Made by a program: the position numbers and the translations under genes. DNA of 64,000 nucleotides from Verrucomicrobiia bacterium. Its GTDB lineage: Bacteria > Verrucomicrobiota > Verrucomicrobiia > Limisphaerales > Fontisphaeraceae. Numbering within the stretch: position 1 is the stretch's first letter; each line of letters begins with the position of its first letter. This document shows, in pieces, positions 47,402 to 56,800 of the stretch. Under the pieces are notes generated by a model. The model saw nothing but the letters and a program-made list of their open reading frames with translations. It had not been told where the DNA came from and ran no database searches. The DNA is taken from contig JAOAIT010000012.1 of NCBI GenBank assembly GCA_026414565.1, positions 1-64,000 of the forward strand, in the 5' to 3' direction.

Positions 47402-49042
47402 TCACGGCTTGACCAGCCGGAAAAAGCCCGCGGCGTTGGTGGGGGCCAGGCCGCCAATGAAACCAAAGGAGTTGGTCAGGGTGAAGGAGGCCACGTTTTG
47501 CCACGGCACGGCGGCGGAAAGGCTGGGCTTGTATTGCAGTATGTAATTGCTGGAGGTCTGCCCAAAAACCAGCAGAGGCGACAGCCCCGCGCCCGATCGG
47601 CCCAAGGCCAGGATGGGCGGATTGGCCTGAAACTCCGCCGCCCGATAGAAGCGGATGGCAGGGTCATTGGGCACGCTTACCACGGAAACGAGATTGGTGG
47701 ACGGAAACCGGGCGAGCACCTGCCAGGAGCCGCTCCCCAGGGCGGCGGTGCCTTCAATCAGGAAACTGGCCCACGGGTTGCCATACACCACCAGCTCCCG
47801 GCCGGGACCGCTCGGGCGGCGCGGTTCCAGCAACGGTTCCCGGCCAATGACCACCACGCGCCCGTTCTGGCTGAGCACCCCCGGCACCAAAGAAGCACCC
47901 GGCTTGCGGGCGCTGACATTGAAGACCCGCAGCGACACAAAGGCCGACGGCACCTGGGTCAAGGCCACAAATTGGAGGCGGCACAACACCTGTTCACCCA
48001 GAAAGACCTGCCCGGAGCGGGAGGCGACGCGCAGCCGCCAGGTATGCGGCGCCGTCTGGCTCAATTCCACTTGCGCGGGATCTACTTCAGCGGCCAGGGA
48101 CACCAGGACCAGATTGGTCAGATGGCCATCCTCAATTTCCACCTCGGCGCTCCATTGGTCCACGCCCACCGTAGAAAAGCTCATCACCGGCACGCTGCCG
48201 GTCTGGCCGGCCTGGATCACCAGCGAGCCCAGACTGAAGGAGCCCAATTCACTGCCAAAAGTGGCAAGCTGGGAGCGGGCCACACTGAAAGCGCCGGTAA
48301 ACTCCACTGGAAACGTCTGGGTCACCCCGCCCTCCGAGCCGCCGCCCAGAACTTGCGCCTGAAAGACCTGGCTGCCCGTGGCGGTAAAGTTGCTCCAACC
48401 CGAGGCCTCCAAAAGCTCGGCCAGACTGAACACCACCTGGTTGGAGGCGGCCCCATCTCCCACCACGGCGGCCAGGGGGCAGGCGGCCTGGGGATGAGTC
48501 AACAGCACCAGGCGGCCGGCCACAGTCTGACCCGGCACCTCCAACAAGAGCTGCACGGCTTCCGGCACCAAGGTGACCTCGCCGGCCGTCCTTACCGCCA
48601 CCGGCGCTTCATTCAGGGCCGGGAAATAATTGGTGCCCCCATGGCGCACTATCGCAGCCCGCACGTAATAAGTCGTGCCGGGGCGGCAACCGCTAACTGA
48701 AGCGGAAGCCAGGCCGTACTCGCGGATTTTCTGACGCAGGGCCTGCCGGCTTAAACGTTGCGCAGCGTCTCCGATGGCGAGGGGACTGCCCGCCCGCAAC
48801 GGCAGGTACTCGACGGCCACCTGGCCGTTCAAGTTGGTCACGCCGCCGGCATCCGCATCCACCCGCAGGAATAAATCCGCTTCTGGCGGCGCCCCCCAAA
48901 CGACCGTGAAGGAAGAAGGGGTCACGTTCACCGCCGTCACATTGGTGTAAGCCGCGGCCTGCACCTGAAAAGCGTTCATCCAAAGCGTCAGGGCGGACAA
49001 GGCCGCCAGGCTGAACGACGCATGAGCCATGGGTTTTATCAT
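47402..49042 (-). CDS. Secreted fibronectin type III-containing protein
   Basis: The product is 546 residues from the ATG at 49042; a second in-frame ATG at 49030 also fits a signal peptide, which ends near FQVQAAAY. A FnIII-like domain spans about 31-150, with FTVVWGAPPEADLF and PGTTYYVRAAIV. The middle is a cohesin-like beta domain with FSLGSLVIQAGQTGSVPV and VEIEDGHLTNLVLVS (about 265-370), the pattern seen in proteins that bind dockerins. The C-terminus ends NAAGFFRLVKP, a common end in verrucomicrobial exported proteins. It is 12 bases downstream of the rhodanese-like gene. Cohesin assignment is tentative. Confidence 0.72.
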   Translation of the reverse strand: MIKPMAHASFSLAALSALTLWMNAFQVQAAAYTNVTAVNVTPSSFTVVWGAPPEADLFLRVDADAGGVTNLNGQVAVEYLPLRAGSPLAIGDAAQRLSRQALRQKIREYGLASASVSGCRPGTTYYVRAAIVRHGGTNYFPALNEAPVAVRTAGEVTLVPEAVQLLLEVPGQTVAGRLVLLTHPQAACPLAAVVGDGAASNQVVFSLAELLEASGWSNFTATGSQVFQAQVLGGGSEGGVTQTFPVEFTGAFSVARSQLATFGSELGSFSLGSLVIQAGQTGSVPVMSFSTVGVDQWSAEVEIEDGHLTNLVLVSLAAEVDPAQVELSQTAPHTWRLRVASRSGQVFLGEQVLCRLQFVALTQVPSAFVSLRVFNVSARKPGASLVPGVLSQNGRVVVIGREPLLEPRRPSGPGRELVVYGNPWASFLIEGTAALGSGSWQVLARFPSTNLVSVVSVPNDPAIRFYRAAEFQANPPILALGRSGAGLSPLLVFGQTSSNYILQYKPSLSAAVPWQNVASFTLTNSFGFIGGLAPTNAAGFFRLVKP

Positions 49043-49054
49043 AAGCAATCAGGG

Positions 49055-49873
49055 TTAAGGGGCTGGAGGAGTTGGCGGGGTGACAACCGGCGCCGGCGCG
49101 GTGAGCAAACCGCTGCCCGCCCGTTGCAAACCAGGCTCGCCTCGGCGGGCCAGAGCTTCCTCGCCTCCGGCCAGGATGACAAACCGCGTCATGCCGGCCG
49201 CCCGCAACAGCCGGGCGGTCTCCTGCGCCTTGCCATCATTGCGATCAATGAGCACCAGCAGCGGCGGAGTGGACTTTTCCGCTTTGGCCCGTTGCGCAAG
49301 GCTCAGCGGTGATTGCGTCACCGGAAAGCGGGGAAAAACAGCTTTCAAGTCCGTCAATGGCGTTTCAGGCTGGGCTGGCGCCGCCAGGCCGCGGGCGGGC
49401 GCGGTGGAAGGAGCGGTGCGCAAATCCACCAGCACCACATCGCGATCGGTGGTTTGCTCCAGTCCCTGATAGGTGATCACGGGCAGTTCTTCGCGCGCCG
49501 CCCCGCGGGGCGCCGCCACGGTGCGCTGGGTGGTTTCCCAACCGGCGTAACCGCCCCGCAAGATTTCCGCCCGAATGCCCGGCTTGCGATTCAGGGCCTC
49601 CAGGGCAAAGGCTGCGTTGGTCTGGCCCAGCCCCTCGTCATACACCACCACGCGGCCCAGGGGCGGCAACTGGCGGTCCGGGCACAAAGCCGCCGGGATG
49701 TTGATGGCCTGCGGCAGATGGCCGCGCTGGTACAAGGCGGTGGAGCGGACGTCAATCACAGTGATTTTTTCACCGGCCGCCAACAACGCAGCCAGCTCCT
49801 GCGGCTCGAGGCCGCGGGCCACTCCGGCCACGCCCACCACCACACACAACCAACCAAGGGTTCTAAGCATCAT
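49055..49873 (-). CDS. Exported tandem rhodanese-fold protein without catalytic Cys
   Basis: The product is 272 residues beginning with two ATG codons and a signal peptide of about 21 residues. Domain 1 (about 22-115) has VIDVRSTALYQRGHLPQAINIP and GGYAGWE, the rhodanese marks. A second, weaker rhodanese-like region (about 130-250) has VVLVDLRT and a final FVILAGGEEAL strand. The active-site loops that normally carry Cys read VVYDEGLGQT and VLIDRNDGKA, with no Cys, so sulfurtransferase activity is unlikely. It may act as a binding module. It starts nine bases after the propeller gene. Confidence 0.82.
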   Translation of the reverse strand: MMLRTLGWLCVVVGVAGVARGLEPQELAALLAAGEKITVIDVRSTALYQRGHLPQAINIPAALCPDRQLPPLGRVVVYDEGLGQTNAAFALEALNRKPGIRAEILRGGYAGWETTQRTVAAPRGAAREELPVITYQGLEQTTDRDVVLVDLRTAPSTAPARGLAAPAQPETPLTDLKAVFPRFPVTQSPLSLAQRAKAEKSTPPLLVLIDRNDGKAQETARLLRAAGMTRFVILAGGEEALARRGEPGLQRAGSGLLTAPAPVVTPPTPPAP

Positions 49874-49882
49874 AAGGCATCA

Positions 49883-52800
49883 TCAGGGTTGAAAGTTGCT
49901 CACGGGATTAAGCAGCTCAAGCATCAGCACAGCCACTTTGGGAATGCGGAAGTCCTCGCCCACCGGCATCCCGGCACGCATTTCCGCCAAAGCCCAACGG
50001 CCCTGCGCTGCATCCAACATGCGGACCGCCCGGACCTTGTCGGCGCCCAGTTGGCGCAACAACTGGTAGGCCGAGTAGTTGCCGGGGAATTTGTCGTAGG
50101 TCACCACATTCAGGCCGGCACTCAACTGCAAGGGCGTTTGCGGGTTGAGGCCCAAATCCACCACGCGGGCCTCCGGGAATTTCACCCACAAAAAGGTGCC
50201 GGGCGTCAGGGTGAAATTGACCCCGGCAGGCGCACCGTTGTTCCAATACGCCGTTTCGCGTACAGGGGTGGGCGCCAAAGCGGTGAAACGGGAGATTTCC
50301 ACCACGCCGGCCTGCTGCTGCCAGAGTGCCAACAAACTGAACACCTGCGGATGGGCCGTAGCCAGGGCCGGCGTCACCGCCACCGTGTTGGGATTCTCAA
50401 ACACCCCCTGCAGGCTGGGCAGCTCGGCCATGCGGATGGAGTGGGCGTTGCCCTCCGCCTCCTGCCAGAGGGCCACGCGCCCGGCCAGGGCGGGGCGGGT
50501 CTTGAAGGTGGCGCTTCGCGTCACCGGCACCAGGCGGCGCGAAGGCAGATGCAGCAGGCGCAGGTTGCCCGTAAGGGAGCCCAGGGATGACTCCTGACAC
50601 AAAACCCACTCGCCCTCGATGAAGGGCAGGGATTCATCCTCCGGCGTCTGGGTCAGACGCACCTCGACTCCACGGCGCAAATCGTAGCCATAGAGCTCCA
50701 CCTGCCCGTGGCGGTTGTCCTGCCAGACAATCCACGGGCCTTCGATGACCGGGTGGTACTGGCCGAACTGATCGGTGGTCATGCGCCGGAAGTCGCCGGT
50801 CTCCAGATGGCGGTAATAAATCTCGCCGTAACCCACGTCGCGGAAATCCTGCCAGACCACCTGACCATCGCGCACGTCGGGGTCGAGTTGATCTTGCGAT
50901 GAGGGCGAGACCGCGATGGTCTGCCCTGTCACTGCATTCCAGGCGCGCAGTTGCCACGGGGCATTGGGTGCATCGGCGCTGCGCGTCTGAAACACCACCC
51001 AGGGCCAGTGCACCGCCGGATTGACTTCATCCCGCGTGGCAGTGGAAGTAATGTTGCGCGGCGGCAAAGTGTCCTGCATGTCCTGGATATAAATGTCCCA
51101 CGTCCGGTTGGGCTGGCGGCCCTGCCAGACAATATAGCGGCCGTCCGTCCGCGGGTTTTCCTGGTTCAGCACGGTTTCGGTGATCTTCCGGATGGGGGCG
51201 CCATTGGTGCGCAAGTCCTGGGCATAAATTTCCCAGTTGCCGTCGCTTTGATCCTGCCACACCGCCAGCCAGCCACGCGCATAAGGATTGCGCGCGCCAC
51301 GGGCGGCCTCCGCCACGAGCGCCGCCGGGCCGCTGAGGTCGCCCACCTGGATCACGCGCGTGAGGAAATTGGTGCGCTGCAAGGCATCCACCAGGGTCAG
51401 GCGCACAGTATAGGCGCCAGGCATGACCACCACACCATTGCTGCCGCGGGCATCCCAAATCCACTGCTGCTCGGCGGTGCCGATGTTGGTGAAAGCAACG
51501 CTGCGAACCAGGGGCAGCCCCGGTTGCGCGAAACCGTAAAGCGGATCATGCCACCATTGCAGGGTGGTGGCATTATTGGTGCCCTGCCACACGCCATTGG
51601 TGCGGCCAATGACTGCCAGGGTCTGCCAGCCCGGCGAAACATTGGTGAGATTCAGTGGGGTTGTCACCGGCTCTTCCGCACGGTAATACCCCTGATTCAA
51701 CGTCCACCGATAGGCCGAAACCCCCGGCCCGCCCACTTGCACGGAGGCCTGGGGCCATCGCGTGGGCGTGGCCGGTGCGCCGGTGAGAGTGGTGGCGGGA
51801 GCGGAAGCGGAAACAGTCCAGCTCACCCGTGCCGCCTGGCTGGCATCCAGATAAGCGCCGTAGCGAGAGCGGCCCAGCACCTCGATCAACTGGGGACCGG
51901 CGCTTAGGCCGCTGAGCTGGAGGGGTGATTCCACCGGGAACTCCGCGCTCCAAGGCCCCCCGTTGTGACGGTACTTGTAGTAATCCACATGCTGCCCGCC
52001 CACCCGCAACGAGGCACTGGTGCTGGCGGTGGGCGAGGAGGGCGCATTGGAAATGGTGGCCCAGCCAATGACCCCCTGGAAAATATCCAGCGTGGCATTG
52101 ACGGCGGCAGGATTGGGCGCCGCCTGGAAAACAATGGGCGCCGCATTGGGGCGGATGGACAGCGCGTCGCCGGAGGCTTGAAGCTGGGGCACCGGCGTAG
52201 CAAACAGCGCGAAGTCCAGCGTGGCCTCACCGGAAATCACCAACATCACCTGGTTGGTGGCCTCCGTGTTGCCGGCCGTATCCCGCGAGTAATAGCGCAG
52301 GCTGTACTGGCCGGGCGAAGTCAACCAGAAGGGGTAGGCGGGAACAAAGGGGCCATTGGTGAGACTGTAGAACATGGACACCGGGTTGGCATCCTCCGCG
52401 GTGAAGTAAATCTGCGTCTGTGGTGTCAGGTAGTACCGTCCGCCCGCCTCGGTCACCGGCCCCACAAAACGCAAAGTGGTCACCGGCGGGTTGGTATCCA
52501 CGCCGCCGGCGGTATAGGTGACGGTGTAGCTGTAGGTGCCCAAATCCACCAGGTCAAGTAGGTTGAAATAATTCTGCCGGATGTTGCCGATGCGGGTGTA
52601 GCGGATGTTGGTCCAGTAATTGTTGGTGTTGATGATTTTGCCATCGGAACGCACCACGCTGGCAATTTTAAGCCGCGCCTGGCCGGGGTCGGTGAGCCGC
52701 AAATAATTCCAGCCGCGCACATCGGCCTGAAGCTGGATGACGGCGGTGTTGCCGGGAGCGAGGGAGGGGGAGATGGTGGCGTTGGTGGCATAATAGACCG

Positions 52801-53893
52801 GGGTCTCATTGCCTTCGCTTTCAAACAAAGTATCGGGAATCATGGCCGGATCGCGATCCACATCAGCCAGGAAGTCCTTGATCTCATCGCGGCCCGGCTG
52901 GTCGTTCATCACTTCATGGGCAATAAAGTGGGCGTTCAACGAGGTGATCACCGACGTCTCCTCCCCGCCCAGGTCCGAGGCGTGCTTGTAGGAGGCCTTG
53001 AATTCGATGAACTCCCCCGACAACGAGGTGATCATATCCCAGGCCCCCTTGCGCGTCTGGCCGGGAGGAATGTCGCCCAAATCCACCAGCAGGCTGGCTG
53101 AGCGGAGCGGGCTGTCCTGGACCCGCGCGCCCAGCAGGCGCGCAATCAACAGCAGGCCATTTTGGTTTTCGACGATTTTGGGCTGCTGGGAATCAATTTT
53201 CAGCTTGTTGGCCATGCCATAGCCCACGTTTTTGACCAGCACGCCAAGGGTGAAGGGAATGGGGCTTTCCACCTCCGGCGTGAACGGGTCATCCCCCTGC
53301 ACATCACGGGGTTGGAAATAGGTGATTTGCAACTGCGGCTCCGGCCGCACCGTGATGGTGTCGGGAATGGCAAAGAGGATTTCCCGTGGAATTTCCACCC
53401 CCCGCATCCGGCCGGAAAGGCGGCAACCGACGCGGTACTGGATACCCTTGGGCGAGGTGCCGCCGGCGGCGATTTTGGGGATGATGAACCATTTGACAAC
53501 GGCCTTGGCGGTGGGCTGGATGACGCCATCACCCGTTACGCTGTTGATGTTCTGCAGCTCGGGCGCGCGCACAAAAAACAGGCTTGCGGCGTCATTGACC
53601 ACCCCATTGGTGGAGAGCAGCGGATTTTCAAAGGTCAAATCCGCCGAAAAGTCCGTGATGGGATCCTGGCCATCATTATTGGTGACTTCCAGCAGGGCTT
53701 CAAAGCCGATGCGCTCGAGCGTCAGCTCCTGCTGGATGACAATTTTGACCGTGGAACAAACGCCTTGAAATTGTTGCTGGGCATGCACGGAGGGCCAGAA
53801 CAGGCAGAGGCCTAGCGCCAGGGTCGTTTTAAGCAGATGTTTCATGGTCGGCCAATGCGTGCAAAAGCTCACGGGTGAAAGAACGGTTTTCAT
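49883..53893 (-). CDS. Large secreted protein with FlgD-like Ig and TolB-type beta-propeller
   Basis: The product is 1336 residues from an ATG at 53893 that overlaps the previous stop as ATGA. A better-placed signal peptide starts at the ATG at 53845 (MKHLLKTTLALGL), so either start is possible. The first half is CARDB/Ig-like beta domains. Near residues 800-850 a FlgD-type Ig domain shows WDARGSNG..MPGAYTVRL. About 880-1130 is a TolB-type propeller with repeated WQD.R.G...IY motifs. A short C-terminal domain ends LLNPVSNFQP, with an earlier GxNVVTYDKFPGNYSAYQLL. It is probably displayed or secreted. It is coupled to the giant HINT protein, implying a joint role or partner export. Confidence 0.85.
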   Translation of the reverse strand: MKTVLSPVSFCTHWPTMKHLLKTTLALGLCLFWPSVHAQQQFQGVCSTVKIVIQQELTLERIGFEALLEVTNNDGQDPITDFSADLTFENPLLSTNGVVNDAASLFFVRAPELQNINSVTGDGVIQPTAKAVVKWFIIPKIAAGGTSPKGIQYRVGCRLSGRMRGVEIPREILFAIPDTITVRPEPQLQITYFQPRDVQGDDPFTPEVESPIPFTLGVLVKNVGYGMANKLKIDSQQPKIVENQNGLLLIARLLGARVQDSPLRSASLLVDLGDIPPGQTRKGAWDMITSLSGEFIEFKASYKHASDLGGEETSVITSLNAHFIAHEVMNDQPGRDEIKDFLADVDRDPAMIPDTLFESEGNETPVYYATNATISPSLAPGNTAVIQLQADVRGWNYLRLTDPGQARLKIASVVRSDGKIINTNNYWTNIRYTRIGNIRQNYFNLLDLVDLGTYSYTVTYTAGGVDTNPPVTTLRFVGPVTEAGGRYYLTPQTQIYFTAEDANPVSMFYSLTNGPFVPAYPFWLTSPGQYSLRYYSRDTAGNTEATNQVMLVISGEATLDFALFATPVPQLQASGDALSIRPNAAPIVFQAAPNPAAVNATLDIFQGVIGWATISNAPSSPTASTSASLRVGGQHVDYYKYRHNGGPWSAEFPVESPLQLSGLSAGPQLIEVLGRSRYGAYLDASQAARVSWTVSASAPATTLTGAPATPTRWPQASVQVGGPGVSAYRWTLNQGYYRAEEPVTTPLNLTNVSPGWQTLAVIGRTNGVWQGTNNATTLQWWHDPLYGFAQPGLPLVRSVAFTNIGTAEQQWIWDARGSNGVVVMPGAYTVRLTLVDALQRTNFLTRVIQVGDLSGPAALVAEAARGARNPYARGWLAVWQDQSDGNWEIYAQDLRTNGAPIRKITETVLNQENPRTDGRYIVWQGRQPNRTWDIYIQDMQDTLPPRNITSTATRDEVNPAVHWPWVVFQTRSADAPNAPWQLRAWNAVTGQTIAVSPSSQDQLDPDVRDGQVVWQDFRDVGYGEIYYRHLETGDFRRMTTDQFGQYHPVIEGPWIVWQDNRHGQVELYGYDLRRGVEVRLTQTPEDESLPFIEGEWVLCQESSLGSLTGNLRLLHLPSRRLVPVTRSATFKTRPALAGRVALWQEAEGNAHSIRMAELPSLQGVFENPNTVAVTPALATAHPQVFSLLALWQQQAGVVEISRFTALAPTPVRETAYWNNGAPAGVNFTLTPGTFLWVKFPEARVVDLGLNPQTPLQLSAGLNVVTYDKFPGNYSAYQLLRQLGADKVRAVRMLDAAQGRWALAEMRAGMPVGEDFRIPKVAVLMLELLNPVSNFQP

Positions 53894-56800
53894 GGCGCCA
53901 CCTCCTTTCCGCTGAAGGCTGGCAGGGGGGTGGCGATCCCCCCGGGTTCAGGAGGCAACAGCCGGTGGAAGAAGGGCGTTTTGTCACCGCAACCATCGCG
54001 CACCAAAACATCGCTGGCAAACAACGCATGATCCTCGCGGTTGACGAGGGTGTGAACCTGTACCGGCCCCTCGCGGCGGCGGACATCCGTCACCTTGACG
54101 CGGCGTCCGCTGCTGTTCATCAGGAAATGACCGGGGTTGATCTGGCTGGCAAACACCCACCCCTGGCCCTCCACCCAGAGTTGGTGTTCGGGGGTGGTGG
54201 AGAGCAGGCGGCCATTATCAAGGTGCAGGTCAAGCACACCCGGCACCTCGCGTGTCCTCACCTCCACCACGGTGGCAATCTCCCGCGGATCCGTGCCGGT
54301 GCGCACCTGCTGGTTGGTGGTGATGGTTTCAATGGGCACCCAGCGGCCATCGGCCAGCAGCACCTCCGTGCCGGCCGCGAAGCAGGCCGCAGACGTGCCA
54401 TAATCCGAGTAACCCCTGGCCGGGCCGCTACCGCCCCCGCCACCGCCGCCACCACCATAATTGCCGCCACCGCCGGGAGGCGTGGGACAGCCCAGCAGCC
54501 GGTACACCAGCACCACGCCTTCAATGGCTTTGTAGAACTTGGCTTTTTCGGTGTATTTTTTGATGCCCTTGGTGGCCAGGGACATGATGGTTTTCAAATC
54601 CGGGCATTGCGCACAGGCATTGACAATCGCCATGAGAGCGCCGGCAAAGTTATCTATGTCAAAAATGCCCCCCGTGCAGTCCCCCGGGGTGGGCTGGCCA
54701 TAGCCGGGCGGGAATTCAATGCCGCCCCGGATGTTGCCCTCTTCGTCAATGTCGCGCCCGAAGCATTTGGCGCGGCTGGTGAGGCATTTGGAGCGGGTGA
54801 ACTGGGGCGCCAGCCCGCTGGTGTTGGTGCCGCCACGGCCGGCGTAATAAAAGCGGAAAGGAATATCAATGCTTTGCATGGCGCCCAGCTCGGGCACGTA
54901 ATTGATCAGCGGGGTGGAGGTGGCGTAGCCATCGGCCCCGCCCTGGATGATCAGATCAAACGCCCGCACCAAACCGTGGTTTTTCACGTTGTAAATCACG
55001 GTGGCCTCAAAGCCCGCCTCAATATTGAAAAACTCATACTGGGGCGGAGTCATCACCAGCACCGGCACCGGCACATGCGTCTGGAAGGTTTGCTCAATGG
55101 TGATCTCGTAACGATCAGTGAACGGCACCGGCGTCACCACGAAGTTCACCGTCACGAGACTGCGGGACAGCCGCGGCTCCACCAACACCGTCTGGTTGGG
55201 GACAATGTCCACGCGCCCGGCGGCGGACGCGTGGCCGGGGGCCAGTATCTGCCACGCCCACGGCCCTTCCTGCAGGTTTTCTATCAAGACCTCGCCATTG
55301 GCGTCGGTTTGATAGCTTTGCTCAATTTGCAACAGGGAATTTTTAATGCGCACCGTGGCGCCGGGCACGCGCTGGGCCAGGATGTTGTCCACCACAAAGC
55401 GCACATTACCCCGGCTGGAGGAGGTAACCAGGGCATAAAGATTCACCGTAAATTCCGCCGGCGAATTGGTGCCGCGAATGATGAGGCGATCCTGGAAGTA
55501 CTCCAAGGGCGCATTCGGTGGCGGAGCAAACACGACGGTGATGGTATTGCTCTGGCCCACCCGCAAATCGGGCAGGTAAATCCGGCCATCGTTGGAGGGC
55601 GCGAGATTCAGGCTCATCCACGGGACGTTGGTGGGACCTTGCACAGTAATGCCGGTAAGGTCCCGCAACCCCATGTTGGCCACGGTAAAGGTGCGGCTGA
55701 ACAACTGCCCGCGGTTGACGCTTACATCCACATAACCCATGGGCGGATCAATTACCGTCAGCACCGGATTGGCGGGCAACAGGGTCAGGTTGGCCTCAAA
55801 CGTGGCGGCCGCCCCCTCGGCCGAGCGCAGGCGCAAGCGCATCCGGGCCTGGTCGGGGGCGTCCAGGGTGGCGGTGATGCTGATGGGCACGCGGATATTT
55901 TCGCGCGGGCCGATGACAAAATCCGGCGTGATGCCGGCCGCAGCCGTAAGGTTGGTAATGGGCACCAGATTGGTGCCTACCACGGCCCAAGCCTCGGATT
56001 CCATGACGAACCGGCTTAAATCTTCCTCCCCCGGATTGACGAGGGTGATGTTAAAGACGAGCGTATCGTTCTTCGTCATCCGGATATCCCCCGCCACCGG
56101 GCTGAAGTAGGCCCGGTACACCGTGATTTCCGCCTGGTTGAGCACATCAAAGACCTCCGGATGCGCCGCCCAGAGTTTGATGCGGCCGCTCAGGCCTGGC
56201 GGCGGCTGATACTCATAAACAAAGCTGCCGCTGAAGTCGCTGGTGACGCTGTGATAGAACTTGAAGCCGCGGATGCTGAACCCGATTTTCATCGGCACAT
56301 TGGGCCGTGGCTGGCCGGTTTGGCGATCAAGTGCCTGGCCGGTGATGATTACCGGATCGTCATTGCTGTAGTTGGTTTTGTCGGTGGTCAACACGCCGTA
56401 GTAAGGCGTCAGCCGGAGGGACGAGGTCAACTGCCCGCTGATGGGGCCGTTGGTCACCTGGCTGGCCGTGCCATAGCGGTAATAGATGGGGTTGATCACG
56501 GCCTCAAAGGTGGTGAGGTTGGTGCCCAGATTGTCCGGCACCAGGATGTTGTCCACCGCGAAGCTGCGCGAGGTCCCTGGCGGGAGGCGCAAGAAGGTGG
56601 TGCCATCGGGAGCCACCATGGCGCCCGAGGGCATGCCAACGTAGGCCACGCGGTTGACCTCCTGGCCCAGATGATTGCGCACCGTGATGGTCAAATCGCC
56701 CGGCTGGGTGCCGCCGGCGCGGGCGGTAACCACATCCAGATCGGCGTAACCGCGGTTGTGCACCCGCAGGTTGAGCGTGGCCATGCCTCCGGCCAGCGGC

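Noticed and set aside
54411-54480. Run of GCC-type triplets as a possible microsatellite or CRISPR-like repeat
   Set aside because: It encodes the Gly-rich hinge before the HINT domain, with no spacers or repeat units.
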